A stretch of 64,000 nt of DNA from Ruminococcus hominis. GTDB taxonomy: Bacteria; Bacillota; Clostridia; Lachnospirales; Lachnospiraceae. Made by a program: the position numbers and the translations under genes. This document shows positions 42,080 through 51,491 of the stretch, piece by piece (within the stretch, counting starts at the first letter, position 1; each line of letters begins with the position of its first letter). The stretch lies in NCBI RefSeq assembly GCF_014287355.1, contig NZ_JACOPE010000001.1, forward strand, positions 620,001-684,000, written 5' to 3'. The notes under the pieces are model-generated. The model saw only the letters and a program-made list of their open reading frames with translations. It did no database searches and was not told the origin of the DNA.

Positions 42080-42943
42080 ATGGAGATGATACAGGCAGAA
42101 GAGCTTGTTTATGAATATGAAAAACGAGATGATGAGGGAAATGTAGTCGGAATGCATCGAGCTGTAGATGGTGTGGATATAGATGTCAGACCTGGACAGT
42201 TTGTTGCGATTCTTGGACATAATGGCTCTGGAAAATCTACACTCGCAAAGCATATGAATGCAATTCTTGTTCCTACAGGAGGAACGATGTGGGTGAACGG
42301 GCGTGATACAAAGGATCCGAATGAGCTGATGAATGTACGTCAATCAGCCGGGATGGTATTTCAGAATCCGGATAACCAGATTATTGGAACTGTCGTAGAA
42401 GAGGATGTCGGATTTGGACCGGAGAATTTAGGTGTTCCGACGGATGAGATATGGAAGCGAGTAGAAGACAGTCTCAGGGCTGTAGGTATGTTAGAATATC
42501 GTAAAAATTCACCAAATAAATTATCAGGCGGACAGAAACAACGTGTGGCAATTGCAGGTGTAATCGCGATGGAACCACAGTGTATTGTGCTGGATGAACC
42601 AACAGCCATGTTAGACCCGAATGGAAGAAAAGAAGTGCTTCGTACAGTGCATGAACTTCGTAAAAGAAAAAATGTAACAGTTATCTTAATTACACATTAT
42701 ATGGAAGAAGTAGTAGATGCAGACTGGGTATATGTAATGGATAGCGGACATGTGGTGATGCGTGGAACACCGAGACAGATTTTTAGTCAGGTCGATGAAT
42801 TGAAAAAATATCACCTTGATGTGCCACAGGTTACGATGCTTGCAGAGGAACTTCGAAAGAGAGGAATGGATATTCCAAAGGGAATACTGCATCGTGAAGA
42901 ACTGGTAGAGTATATTATGAAAGCACAGAAAAAAGACGCATAG
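42080..42943 (+). CDS. ecfA1: ECF transporter ATPase EcfA1
   Basis: A 287-residue ATPase of the energy-coupling-factor module for vitamins and metals. Walker A is [10 protein letters not shown] near residue 54, Q-loop F-Q-N-P-D-N-Q, signature [10 protein letters not shown] and Walker B C-I-V-L-D-E-P. It is the first gene of ecfA1-ecfA2-ecfT-truA, the classic group II module that serves many different substrate-binding S proteins. GGAGG is 10 bases upstream of the start. Confidence 0.94.
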   Translation: MEMIQAEELVYEYEKRDDEGNVVGMHRAVDGVDIDVRPGQFVAILGHNGSGKSTLAKHMNAILVPTGGTMWVNGRDTKDPNELMNVRQSAGMVFQNPDNQIIGTVVEEDVGFGPENLGVPTDEIWKRVEDSLRAVGMLEYRKNSPNKLSGGQKQRVAIAGVIAMEPQCIVLDEPTAMLDPNGRKEVLRTVHELRKRKNVTVILITHYMEEVVDADWVYVMDSGHVVMRGTPRQIFSQVDELKKYHLDVPQVTMLAEELRKRGMDIPKGILHREELVEYIMKAQKKDA

Positions 42944-42957
42944 AAATGGAGAAACCA

Positions 42958-43806
42958 ATGTCAATAAAACTGGAACATATAAATTATATTTACAATCCAG
43001 GTGATGCATATGAAAGACATGCATTGAAGGATATTAATTTGGAAATCCCACAGGGACAGTTTGTAGGAATTATCGGACATACGGGTTCAGGAAAATCTAC
43101 ATTAATCCAGCATTTAAACGGATTGATCAAAGCAACTTCAGGACAGCTATATTATGAGGGTAAAAACATTTATGAAGCCGGTTATAATATGCGAACGCTT
43201 AGAACACAGGTCGGACTTGTATTTCAGTATCCAGAGCACCAGTTGTTTGAAGTAGATGTACTGACAGATGTTTGTTTTGGACCTAAAAATCAGGGGCTAT
43301 CAGAAGAAGATTGTATGAAGCGTGCAAAGGAAGCACTGGAGCTTGTACAATTTCCTGAAAAATATTATCGTCAATCACCGTTTGAATTGTCGGGAGGACA
43401 AAAGCGAAGAGTGGCGATTGCCGGAGTTCTGGCTATGAAACCGAAAGTTCTTGTGCTGGATGAACCAACCGCAGGACTGGACCCGCAGGGACGGGATGAT
43501 ATCCTGGATCAGATAGCAAGACTTCATAAAGAAACAGATATGACAGTAATTCTGGTATCTCATAGTATGGAAGATATTGCCCGTTATGTGGACAGAATTA
43601 TCGTAATGAATCATGGAGAGAAGATGTTTGATGGGGAGCCGAAAGCTGTATTTGCACATTATAAAGAGTTGGAACAGATTGGACTTGCAGCTCCGCAGGT
43701 GACGTATATTATGCATGACTTAAAAGAAAGAGGGCTGGATGTGCGTACAGATGCCACAACAGTCGAAGAGGCAGCAGACGAGATAATGAGGTGTTACCAT
43801 GATTAG
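42958..43806 (+). CDS. ecfA2: ECF transporter ATPase EcfA2
   Basis: A 282-residue ATPase, the second nucleotide-binding subunit. Walker A is G-H-T-G-S-G-K-S-T-L near residue 38, Q-loop F-Q-Y-P-E-H-Q, signature L-S-G-G-Q-K-R-R-V-A and Walker B V-L-V-L-D-E-P. ATG 42958 is preferred to ATG 42946 because GGAG lies 8 bases before it and homologues begin M-S-I-K. Its 3' end overlaps ecfT by 8 bases. Confidence 0.93.
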   Translation: MSIKLEHINYIYNPGDAYERHALKDINLEIPQGQFVGIIGHTGSGKSTLIQHLNGLIKATSGQLYYEGKNIYEAGYNMRTLRTQVGLVFQYPEHQLFEVDVLTDVCFGPKNQGLSEEDCMKRAKEALELVQFPEKYYRQSPFELSGGQKRRVAIAGVLAMKPKVLVLDEPTAGLDPQGRDDILDQIARLHKETDMTVILVSHSMEDIARYVDRIIVMNHGEKMFDGEPKAVFAHYKELEQIGLAAPQVTYIMHDLKERGLDVRTDATTVEEAADEIMRCYHD

Positions 43807-44623
43807 AGATATTACAATAGGACAGTATTACCCTGCACAAAGTCCGGTTCATCGACTGGATCCAAGGGTGAAGATTATTTGTACGCTGATATTTTTAGTA
43901 TCGTTGTTTGTACAGAATAGTCTGCTTGGTTATGCAGTTGCAACCATATTTTTAATGATTGTAATCAAAGCAAGCCAAGTTCCGCTCAAATTTATGCTCA
44001 AAGGCTTGAAGGCAATCGTTATTTTATTGTTATTTACGGTTGTGATGAATTTATTTTTGACAAAAGGCGGAGAGACACTGGTACATTTCTGGATTTTTAC
44101 AATTACAGAACAAGGGCTTAGAGTGTCCGTGTTTATGGCAATCCGTTTGATTTATCTGATTGTCGGTTCTTCACTTATGACACTGACGACAACACCAAAT
44201 TCCTTGACAGATGGGATTGAAAGCGTATTAAAACCGCTTAATAAAATAAATGTTCCGGTTCATGAGATTGCGATGATGATGTCAATTGCACTTCGTTTTA
44301 TTCCAATCCTTTTGGAAGAGACAGATAAGATCATGAAGGCACAGATCGCCCGTGGTGCGGATTTGGAGAGTGGAAATATTATTCAGAAAACAAAAGCAAT
44401 GGTTCCGATTTTAGTGCCGTTGTTTGTTTCTGCATTTAGAAGAGCAAATGACCTTGCCATGGCAATGGAATCAAGATGCTACTGCGGTGGTGAAGGCAGA
44501 ACGAAGATGAAACCACTGGTTTATGAAAAAAGAGATTATCTGGCATATACATTTTCAGTTTTTTATCTTGTGGTTGTTATCATTGTGGGACATTTCATTC
44601 CATTTAAAGTATGGATCTTTTAA
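43799..44623 (+). CDS. ecfT: ECF transporter transmembrane subunit EcfT
   Basis: A 274-residue membrane scaffold with about five helices in the N-terminal and C-terminal parts and the two coupling motifs A-R-G-A near residue 182 and S-R-C-Y near residue 228, variants of the A-R-G/S-R-G pattern that docks the two ATPases. H-R-L-D-P-R-V-K at residues 19-26 is family-typical. It completes the shared ECF module with EcfA1 and EcfA2. Confidence 0.93.
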   Translation: MIRDITIGQYYPAQSPVHRLDPRVKIICTLIFLVSLFVQNSLLGYAVATIFLMIVIKASQVPLKFMLKGLKAIVILLLFTVVMNLFLTKGGETLVHFWIFTITEQGLRVSVFMAIRLIYLIVGSSLMTLTTTPNSLTDGIESVLKPLNKINVPVHEIAMMMSIALRFIPILLEETDKIMKAQIARGADLESGNIIQKTKAMVPILVPLFVSAFRRANDLAMAMESRCYCGGEGRTKMKPLVYEKRDYLAYTFSVFYLVVVIIVGHFIPFKVWIF

Positions 44624-44639
44624 AAATGGAGTATAAGTA

Positions 44640-45434
44640 GTGAGAAGAATAAAATTAACAGTTGCCTATGACGGCACCGATTATTGTGGCTGGCAGATAC
44701 AGCCAAACGGAATTACGATTGAAGAGGTATTGAACAAAAAACTGTCAAAACTGACAGGAGAAAACATTGTCATCATTGGTGCAAGCCGGACCGATTCAGG
44801 GGTGCATGCGATGGGAAATGTGGCGGTGTTTGATACTAAATCGCCGATTCCGCCGGACCGGTTTTCTTATGCGTTAAATCAAAAACTTCCGGATGATATC
44901 GTGATAGTAAAATCAGAAGAAGTACCATCCGACTGGCATCCGAGATATCAGGACCATATTGTGAAAACGTATGAATATCATATTTTAAATACAGAAGTTC
45001 CAGATCCTACAAAGAGACATAACACATATTTTGTTTCTTATAAGCTGGACGTTGCGAAAATGCGTGAAGCGGCAGAATATTTGCTTGGCGAACATGATTT
45101 TGCAAGCTTTTGCAATATTAGGACGAATGTGGAAGATACGGTCAGAACAATTTACGAATTGGAAGTTTTGGAATCAGAATGTACATATGCAAGAAACGGG
45201 CATGCAGCCGGAAGAGAGTTGACAATCCGAATTAAGGGAAATGGTTTTCTCTATAATATGGTTAGGATTATTGTCGGGACGCTTCTGCGTGTTGGACGTG
45301 GGTTCTATACGCCAGAGCAGGTGAAAGAGATCCTGGAGGCGAAAGACCGACAGGCAGCAGGTGTGACAGCACCGCCGCAGGGACTGATGCTGATGCAGAT
45401 TGAATATCAAGATATCTTATTAACAAAAAAGTGA
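44640..45434 (+). CDS. truA: tRNA pseudouridine synthase A
   Basis: A 264-residue TruA, which makes pseudouridine at positions 38-40 of tRNA anticodon stems. V-A-Y-D-G-T-D-Y-C-G-W-Q opens the chain, and A-S-R-T-D-S-G-V-H-A near residue 54 has the catalytic aspartate. N-G-F-L-Y-N-M-V-R is the C-terminal signature. The start is GTG 44640 with TGGAG 8 bases upstream. In many Firmicutes rplM-rpsI follow truA; here an AT-rich 480-bp gap and a sialic-acid locus follow instead. Confidence 0.95.
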   Translation: MRRIKLTVAYDGTDYCGWQIQPNGITIEEVLNKKLSKLTGENIVIIGASRTDSGVHAMGNVAVFDTKSPIPPDRFSYALNQKLPDDIVIVKSEEVPSDWHPRYQDHIVKTYEYHILNTEVPDPTKRHNTYFVSYKLDVAKMREAAEYLLGEHDFASFCNIRTNVEDTVRTIYELEVLESECTYARNGHAAGRELTIRIKGNGFLYNMVRIIVGTLLRVGRGFYTPEQVKEILEAKDRQAAGVTAPPQGLMLMQIEYQDILLTKK

Positions 45435-45555
45435 CACTTATCAACATAAAGTTTCTTGAGATAAAGAAGCAGATATTCTACAGTAAATGGGACTATTCTT
45501 TTTTCACAGCCCCTTTTGATGATGACTTATATACTAAATTATTGGAAGAAAAAGT

Positions 45556-45593
45556 AAATGGAAAAGAAAATTGAAAAAATTTTCCATTTTTAT
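45556..45593 (+). terminator. Candidate terminator after truA
   Basis: AAATGGAAAA at 45556-45565 pairs with TTTTCCATTT at 45580-45589, followed by T residues. It lies 120 bases after the truA stop. Confidence 0.6.
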
Positions 45594-45621
45594 ATTTGGC
45601 TAAATTGTTTTCACAACAAAC

Positions 45622-45680
45622 AAGAGCGATAGATTGAAATTCGAAGTAAAAGAAGTTTCAATTTATCGTTCTATTTTTAT
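45622..45680 (+). terminator. Second hairpin terminator in the truA-nan gap
   Basis: AGAGCGATAGATTGAAA pairs at 15 of 17 positions with TTTCAATTTATCGTTCT and is followed by ATTTTTAT. Together with the previous hairpin it insulates the sialic-acid locus from truA. Confidence 0.65.
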
Positions 45681-45766
45681 ATGTAAAACCAATATGGTTT
45701 GAAAAAAAGTAAAAAAATAATATATTTTCTGAAAAATAAAGCAAACAAGGAATAATAAACAAAAAA

Positions 45767-45848
45767 GAAAATGTTTTTCTGTGAAGAGTTACTAAAAAGA
45801 AAATATTTTCCAAAAAAGTATTGATTTATATTTTTTTGATGATATGAT
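45767..45848 (+). promoter_or_regulatory. Promoter of the sialic-acid locus with repeated GAAAATATTTTC boxes
   Basis: A promoter TTGATT (45821-45826), 16-bp spacer, TATGAT (45843-45848). Directly upstream, GAAAATATTTTC at 45799-45810 is a perfect 12-bp palindrome, and GAAAATGTTTTTC at 45767-45779 is a close copy 32 bp away. Both are plausible sites for the RpiR-type regulator at 53154. Confidence 0.5.
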
Positions 45849-45913
45849 GAAGATAAATCAAATAAAGACGAACCCTAAAAAACGAAAAAAATGCAAATGA
45901 GGAGGTAACAAAA

Positions 45914-46852
45914 ATGAGACCAGAAGAACTGAAAAAAGCACTAGAGGGAATTTGTGCAATTGCTGTAACACCTATGACAGAGGATCGTAAGGTGGATTAT
46001 GGAAAAGTAAAAAATCACATTCGTTTCTTAATTAATAAAGGAATCAACCGTGATAATAATTGCACATTAGTTGTAGGTGGAAGTACAGGCGAGTGTGGCG
46101 CACTTACAATTGCTGAGAGAAAGAAATTAATTGAAACAGCAGTAGAAGAAGCCGGTGAAGAACTTCCGATTATTGCTGGATGTAATCACAGTAATATTGA
46201 AGACGTAAAAGATTTAATGGCACATGCAGAACAGGCTGGTGCAGCTGGTGTTATGGTTTTATCACCTTATTATTATGTACCTACAGATGAAGCTGTTTTA
46301 CGTTTCTATAAGGAAATTTCAAAAGCAGCAAACATCGGAATTCTTCTTTATAACAATCTGGAGGTTACACATAAAGATGTACCAGTTGAAGTTATGGAAC
46401 AGCTTGTAGGTGCATCCAATGTGGTTGGTATTAAAGAATGTACACCAAACTTTGCAAAAATGGAAAAAGTTGCACGTAAGCTTGGCGATAAGATTACTGT
46501 TATCAATGGACATGGGGAATTTCTTGAGCCGTTTGCAGCAGTAGCAGGAACAAAGGGATTTATCTCAAGTACCTCTAACTTTGCTCCGGAAATTGCTGTT
46601 GAGATGTGGAAGGCAAGAAGTGCTGGCGATTATGTAAAAGCAAAACAGATTCGCGATAGACTGACACCTTATCTTGATCTGGCAGCAGCTGAGAGTGCTA
46701 CAGGAGGAGAACCGGTTGTGCTTGCAATTCTGAAACGAGCAGCAACATTAGTTGGATCTGATTGTGGTCCTGGACGTATCCCACTTCCAGATATCAGTGA
46801 AGAACTTGATGCTAAGATTAAAGCAATGTTAAAAGAAGTTGGTCTGGTTTAA
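45914..46852 (+). CDS. DHDPS/N-acetylneuraminate lyase family aldolase (candidate NanA)
   Basis: A 312-residue class I aldolase of the DapA/NanA superfamily. G-G-S-T-G-E near residue 56 binds the carboxylate, Y-N-N near residue 140 has the catalytic tyrosine, and G-I-K-E-C-T near residue 172 the Schiff-base lysine. Serine in G-S-T-G-E and the S-T-S-N-F-A-P segment are closer to neuraminate lyases than to DapA. Position at the head of a locus with NanE, a ROK kinase and an RpiR regulator supports cleavage of sialic acid to ManNAc and pyruvate. Another 2-keto-3-deoxy-acid substrate is possible. GAGGAGG precedes the start. Confidence 0.78.
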   Translation: MRPEELKKALEGICAIAVTPMTEDRKVDYGKVKNHIRFLINKGINRDNNCTLVVGGSTGECGALTIAERKKLIETAVEEAGEELPIIAGCNHSNIEDVKDLMAHAEQAGAAGVMVLSPYYYVPTDEAVLRFYKEISKAANIGILLYNNLEVTHKDVPVEVMEQLVGASNVVGIKECTPNFAKMEKVARKLGDKITVINGHGEFLEPFAAVAGTKGFISSTSNFAPEIAVEMWKARSAGDYVKAKQIRDRLTPYLDLAAAESATGGEPVVLAILKRAATLVGSDCGPGRIPLPDISEELDAKIKAMLKEVGLV

Positions 46853-46923
46853 ATAAAAAATAAATTACGAAATCTAGGAGACCAAAGTGTCTCCTAGAAA
46901 CAAGAGGGAAAGGAGGAACATTT

Positions 46924-48237
46924 GTGAAGAAAAGAGTATTGGCAATTTTGCTTTGTGCAGCAATGACGATGTCGATGGTAGCTTGTGGTGGTGAATCAAA
47001 AAAGGAGGAAACCACTTCAGAAAAAGGAGGAGCAAAGGAAATTTCTGTTTTAAGATTAGGAGATATTGCAAAAGCAGAACCTATTTTTGCTCCAATTATG
47101 GAAAGTTATGAGGAAGCAAATCCAGATATAACTGTAAAGTTTGATGCAATGGCATGGGCAGAGGCAACTACAAAACTAAAACTTCTTGGGGCACAAGGAG
47201 ATTTGCCGGATGTAACCTTTGTTAATATTCAGAATGGTTGGGATCTTGCAGAGTCAGGATATTTGACTGATTTATCGGAGTTGTTTGCTTCTGACTCCTC
47301 TTTGTCAGCAGATATTCCACAATCAATTATTGATGTTGCTTCGACAGAAGATGGAAAACTCTACTGGATTCCTTCTGCGACAGGTGCTTTTGGGTTATGG
47401 TACAATAAAGAGTATTTTGAACAGGCCGGACTTGATCCAAATTCACCACCTGAAACCGTTGAAGAAATGATATCAATGGCAAAAACAATCACGGAGAAGA
47501 CTGGTATCCCAGGACTTGGATGGGGGATTACTGCAACAGAAGATTTTGCAAATATTACAGAAAGTTTTTATTCAAGTTATACTGGCGTAGATATTTGGAG
47601 TGATGGAGATAAAAAGTTTACTTTTGAAGATAATGAAGAGAATCGAGCGTTGTTTGTAGAAGTGTTAAATGAATTTGCAGCAATTACAAATGATTATGGT
47701 ATTACACAGGCAAATTCGATTGAGCAGAATCCGTTTGGAATTAGAACATTGTTCAGAGATGGTGAAGTTGCGATGTATCTGGATGGTGTTTGGGCAGTTA
47801 AGGAGTTAAAAGAGGAACTTGACAAAGGGAAAGAAAGCAAGTTTAATACTGCATTGTTCCCGGCTGGACCAGCAGGATCTCATCCGATTCTTGGATGTGA
47901 TGGATGGTCGATTCCAGAAGCATGTGAAGATAAAGAAGATGCTTGGAAAATGGTGCAGCATTTAATGTCAAACGAAAATCAGACAAGACATGCTACAGAG
48001 TGGGGACTATTACCAATTCTAGAATCAGAAAAGGAAATGGATGAATTTTCAGGAGAATATTGGAATGCGTTGGTAGAGCAATTAGATACTGTTTCAGCAC
48101 GTCCAAAGGATAAGAATGTTGCGATGATAGAACAGGCAATTGCAGATGGTGCTCAGGCAGCAGCAACGAGAAAAATGACAGCAGATAAAGCTATTGATTT
48201 TATGATTGAGACAGTACATTCAAACTATGTAGAATGA
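46924..48237 (+). CDS. Sugar ABC transporter solute-binding lipoprotein (importer D)
   Basis: A 437-residue family-1 solute-binding lipoprotein with a signal peptide ending M-V-A-C near residue 20 and a Lys/Glu/Ser-rich linker. The start is GTG 46924 with AAAGGAGG 7 bases upstream. Within the nan-type locus it probably captures sialic acid or a sialylated derivative, like SatA of related gut bacteria; direct evidence is lacking. No signature that would fix the ligand is visible. Confidence 0.88.
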   Translation: MKKRVLAILLCAAMTMSMVACGGESKKEETTSEKGGAKEISVLRLGDIAKAEPIFAPIMESYEEANPDITVKFDAMAWAEATTKLKLLGAQGDLPDVTFVNIQNGWDLAESGYLTDLSELFASDSSLSADIPQSIIDVASTEDGKLYWIPSATGAFGLWYNKEYFEQAGLDPNSPPETVEEMISMAKTITEKTGIPGLGWGITATEDFANITESFYSSYTGVDIWSDGDKKFTFEDNEENRALFVEVLNEFAAITNDYGITQANSIEQNPFGIRTLFRDGEVAMYLDGVWAVKELKEELDKGKESKFNTALFPAGPAGSHPILGCDGWSIPEACEDKEDAWKMVQHLMSNENQTRHATEWGLLPILESEKEMDEFSGEYWNALVEQLDTVSARPKDKNVAMIEQAIADGAQAAATRKMTADKAIDFMIETVHSNYVE

Positions 48238-48300
48238 TAAAAATGAGGCTGTGCCATAAACTGGTTTTTATCAGCTTATGACCAGCTCTATTTTTATCTC
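48235..48300 (+). terminator. Intercistronic hairpin after importer D binding protein
   Basis: GATAAAAATGAGGCTGTGCC and its downstream partner ending CTATTTTTATC form a long, imperfect stem of about 25 bp. It repeats the binding-protein/hairpin/permease pattern of importers A and B. It has an AU-rich base but only a short U-run. Confidence 0.5.
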
Positions 48301-48331
48301 ATAGAATATTGAAAGGTGGTAGTTTTAGTTT

Positions 48332-49204
48332 ATGAAACTGAAAAGAAAAAGAAAAGCTCTGCCTTATATATTTTTAATACCTGCAATTTTTATTATTTTT
48401 GCGATTTTTGCAATTCCCCTTGTAAATTTACTTTGGTATTCTTTTGCAAAAGTAGATTTGATTGGCCAATTTCAGCGGTGGGCGGGTCTGGATAATTATA
48501 AGTATTTATTCACATCAGCATTTGCTGCGACATTGGGAAGAACAATGATCTGGGTTGTTTGTGGTATTGCGGGTATATTTGTGGTTGGAACGACACTTGC
48601 ACTTGCGTTGAATAAACCAATTCCGGGCAGAGGGATATTTAGAACAATTGTAATTATTCCATGGGTTATTCCGCATGTGTTTGCAGGAACAATGTGGAGT
48701 TGGGTGTTAAATTCTACAAATGGGATTGTGAATACAGTACTTTTGGATTTGGGGTTGGTTAGTACGCCAGTCAGCTTTTTGGGCGCTGATTTAGCCCTGG
48801 CGACGGTAATATTCATTCGAATATGGAAAGGTGTTCCGTTTCTTGTAATGAGTTTATTATCCGCGTTGCAGACAATACCATCAGAAGTTGAAGAAGCAGC
48901 AAAACTTGACGGTGCTTTGGGATGGAAATATTTCGTATATATAACACTCCCACTGTTAAAACCTGTAATGGTTATGAGTGGAACGATTCTAATGGCTTGG
49001 TCGTTTACAATCTTTGATTTGGTGTATGTAATTACTGCAGGTGGTCCGTTGAATGTAACAGAACTGCTTAGTATTACAATTTACAAGAAGGCATTTATTA
49101 ATGGTGATATGGGTGGTGCAGCGGCAATAGCAATATTTACAATGTTATTTGTATCTATTATTGCATTTTTCCTTATGAAACATAATGCAAAGGAGGACAA
49201 GTAA
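48332..49204 (+). CDS. Sugar ABC transporter permease, MalF type (importer D)
   Basis: A 290-residue CUT1-family permease with six predicted helices and the EAA loop E-E-A-A-K-L-D-G-A near residue 187. Its stop codon overlaps the ATG of the partner permease (TAATG), so the two are translationally coupled. No ATPase gene is in the locus. The ligand is inferred from neighbouring sialic-acid genes. Confidence 0.9.
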   Translation: MKLKRKRKALPYIFLIPAIFIIFAIFAIPLVNLLWYSFAKVDLIGQFQRWAGLDNYKYLFTSAFAATLGRTMIWVVCGIAGIFVVGTTLALALNKPIPGRGIFRTIVIIPWVIPHVFAGTMWSWVLNSTNGIVNTVLLDLGLVSTPVSFLGADLALATVIFIRIWKGVPFLVMSLLSALQTIPSEVEEAAKLDGALGWKYFVYITLPLLKPVMVMSGTILMAWSFTIFDLVYVITAGGPLNVTELLSITIYKKAFINGDMGGAAAIAIFTMLFVSIIAFFLMKHNAKEDK

Positions 49205-50037
49205 TGAAGAAAAACAGACGGAATGAAAAAATTAGGAATTATATTGTACGGTATTTTTTCATTATTGTATGGGTTATTATTGCTTTGCTTCCAATATACT
49301 CTGCATTGATGACATCATTAACGCCATTTGCAAAGCTGGGAGAACGCATGTTGTATCCGGAGTATTTTCATTGGGAAAACTACATAGAAGTTGCAACACA
49401 AACTCCGTTGTGGGAATACTTAAAAGCTTCAATTATTTATGCATTAGGAACGAGCTTTTTTACAATTATTATTTCGATTTTGGCAGCGTATGCACTTTCC
49501 AGATTTCAATTTCGGTTTAAAGTGGCATTTATGATGGTTATTGTTGCGATTCAAGTTATTCCACAAATTGTAATTGTGACTCCATTATATGGTCTTTCAA
49601 ATTCTATGGGATTATATGACACATATCTAATTGTAGTTTTAGCGATGGTTGCATCAGCGATTGCAAATCCAATTTTGTTACTAAAAGGATTTTTTGATAG
49701 CATCTCTGTTACATTGGAAGAAGCAGCGGCTGTGGATGGATGTACACGATTTCAAGCATTGGTGAAGATAATATTACCAGTTTCTTTACCTGCATTAACA
49801 ACAGCATTTGCACTTTCATTTTTTTCCGGGTGGGATGCATATTTGTATCCAATGATACTTACTTCATCACCAGGAAAAGTATCTATGACTGTAGGTCTCT
49901 CGAGAATGAAGGATATTGTCACACCATGGAATTGGATTATGGCAGGAACAATAATTGCAATTATCCCGCCAATATTAATTTACTTGATTGCACAGAAATA
50001 TTTGGTGGGCGGATTAACCGCAGGTAGTGACAAATAG
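49204..50037 (+). CDS. Sugar ABC transporter permease, MalG type (importer D)
   Basis: A 277-residue CUT1-family permease with six predicted helices, EAA loop E-E-A-A-A-V-D-G-C-T near residue 176 and the C-terminal Y-L-V-G-G-L-T-A-G-S-D-K. It starts within the stop of the previous gene. A broken acetylxylan esterase gene follows 16 bases later. Confidence 0.9.
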   Translation: MKKNRRNEKIRNYIVRYFFIIVWVIIALLPIYSALMTSLTPFAKLGERMLYPEYFHWENYIEVATQTPLWEYLKASIIYALGTSFFTIIISILAAYALSRFQFRFKVAFMMVIVAIQVIPQIVIVTPLYGLSNSMGLYDTYLIVVLAMVASAIANPILLLKGFFDSISVTLEEAAAVDGCTRFQALVKIILPVSLPALTTAFALSFFSGWDAYLYPMILTSSPGKVSMTVGLSRMKDIVTPWNWIMAGTIIAIIPPILIYLIAQKYLVGGLTAGSDK

Positions 50038-50053
50038 AGAAAGGATGTGCTGT

Positions 50054-50365
50054 ATGGGGGGTTGATTTTCCGTTGGAAAAATTAAAAAAGTACTATGGGG
50101 AAATCCTAGACCGGTGGATTTCGAGGAATACTGGAAATCTGCTTTAGATGAAATGCACGGAATAGATCCAAAGGTAGAATTTGTTCAATCAGATTTTCAG
50201 ACAGGATATGTTGAATGTTGGGATATGAATTGCCCACCGTCTTCGCAGTTTGCAATCTACAACAAAATAAAATCGAAGAAACAACATATTATTTATCCGG
50301 ATTTTCAACATGAAAATATTCCGGACTTTGAGGATAAGACATATCAATTTTTAAGCAAACTATAA
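50054..50365 (+). pseudogene. Acetylxylan esterase/cephalosporin deacetylase, frameshifted and internally deleted
   Basis: Three pieces of one AXE1-family esterase remain. V-D-F-P-L-E-K-L-K-K-Y-Y-G (from 50061) is the usual N-terminus. After a shift, G-N-P-R-P-V-D-F-E-E-Y-W continues in another frame. From about residue 60 the chain jumps to C-P-P-S-S-Q-F-A-I-Y-N-K and Y-P-D-F-Q-H-E, the extreme C-terminus, so about 200 residues with the catalytic serine are missing. A run of six G at 50055-50060 breaks the start codon's frame and a run of four G at 50097-50100 causes the second shift. A ribosome site (AAAGGA) is still present. Such esterases remove O-acetyl groups, sometimes from sialic acid. 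Confidence 0.8.
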
Positions 50366-50382
50366 AACAGGAGGTGCAAAAT

Positions 50383-51453
50383 ATGAGTGAAGTTTTAAAA
50401 ATTGGGGTAAGCAGATTTGTTTATGGTGAAGGTGTTATAGACACATTGCCGGACGAAATCAAAAGGTATGGGGCAAAGGCATTTCTGATTGGTGGAAAAA
50501 CAACGCTTCCTATGATTCGTGAGAAAATCGGAGCAAAAGCAGAATCAGAAGGTGTGGAAGCAGATTGGAATCTGATGGACGAACCTAACTCAGTAGATTT
50601 TGCAAAAAGGCTTTCTGCAAAAGCAACTGTTCAGAAAGCAGATGTGATAGTGGCAATTGGTGGAGGAAAATGTATGGATCTGAGTAAGGTCGTTTCAGAT
50701 ATGGCAAAACTTCCGTTGATTACTGTGCCAACATCTGTTGCAACTTGTGCAGGCTCTTCAGCGGTCAGTATTATGTATACGAAAGATACAGGAAGTTATG
50801 ATTGCTCTATTCCGAAAGAGAAAGAAGTCGATTCTGTGATTGCAGATATTGATATTATCGGAGATTCACCAAAGAGATTGTTTGCGTCAGGAATTTTAGA
50901 TTCGATTGCTAAATTGCCGGAGATAGTGAATGGAAGAGCAGATATGACATATCCCGGAGTATCTGTCTTCAAGAAAATGGCATATATGAATTCTACGTTT
51001 ATTTATGACTTTTTGACAAAATATGGAGTTGAAGTATATGAAAATCCAAAGAAGGATCCGATCCTTCTAAGAGATTTGGTACTTGTGAATCTGATAATTA
51101 CATCTATGGTAAGCGGATTTTCAAGCGGTTCTGATCAGCTTGCGATAGCACATGGTTTGTATGACGGTACAAGAAAATTTTTTCCAATCGAATCAAAAGA
51201 ATCATTGCATGGGGAAATCGTAGCAGTTGGTGTTCTGATGCAGATGCGTTTTAACAAAGATCCAGAAGAAGAATATCAGAAAGTATATCATATGATGAAA
51301 GCGATGAATATGCCGACAAAGCTAAGTGAACTTGGAGTAGAGCCGACAGAGGAAAATATTGCGAAGTTAAAAGAATATAATATTATGAAAAACAATATGA
51401 CCGCAGCAGAAGATTTGAAACAGTTGGATATTGCATTTGAGGAAATCATCTGA
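50383..51453 (+). CDS. Iron-containing alcohol dehydrogenase, glycerol-dehydrogenase-like
   Basis: A 356-residue dehydrogenase of the iron-containing/GldA group. The NAD-binding motif is A-I-G-G-G-K-C-M-D near residue 90. Candidate metal ligands are Asp in G-I-L-D-S-I-A, His in I-A-H-G-L and His in S-L-H-G-E-I, so the site looks intact. It lies between the dead esterase and nanE in the sialic-acid locus, where no such enzyme is part of the textbook pathway. It may act on a sialic-acid variant or a product of the aldolase. ATG 50383 is chosen because AGGAGG is 8 bases upstream. Confidence 0.83.
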   Translation: MSEVLKIGVSRFVYGEGVIDTLPDEIKRYGAKAFLIGGKTTLPMIREKIGAKAESEGVEADWNLMDEPNSVDFAKRLSAKATVQKADVIVAIGGGKCMDLSKVVSDMAKLPLITVPTSVATCAGSSAVSIMYTKDTGSYDCSIPKEKEVDSVIADIDIIGDSPKRLFASGILDSIAKLPEIVNGRADMTYPGVSVFKKMAYMNSTFIYDFLTKYGVEVYENPKKDPILLRDLVLVNLIITSMVSGFSSGSDQLAIAHGLYDGTRKFFPIESKESLHGEIVAVGVLMQMRFNKDPEEEYQKVYHMMKAMNMPTKLSELGVEPTEENIAKLKEYNIMKNNMTAAEDLKQLDIAFEEII

Positions 51454-51491
51454 TAAAAGCCGACAGCAGTGAGGCAGAAAGGAAGGCGCAG

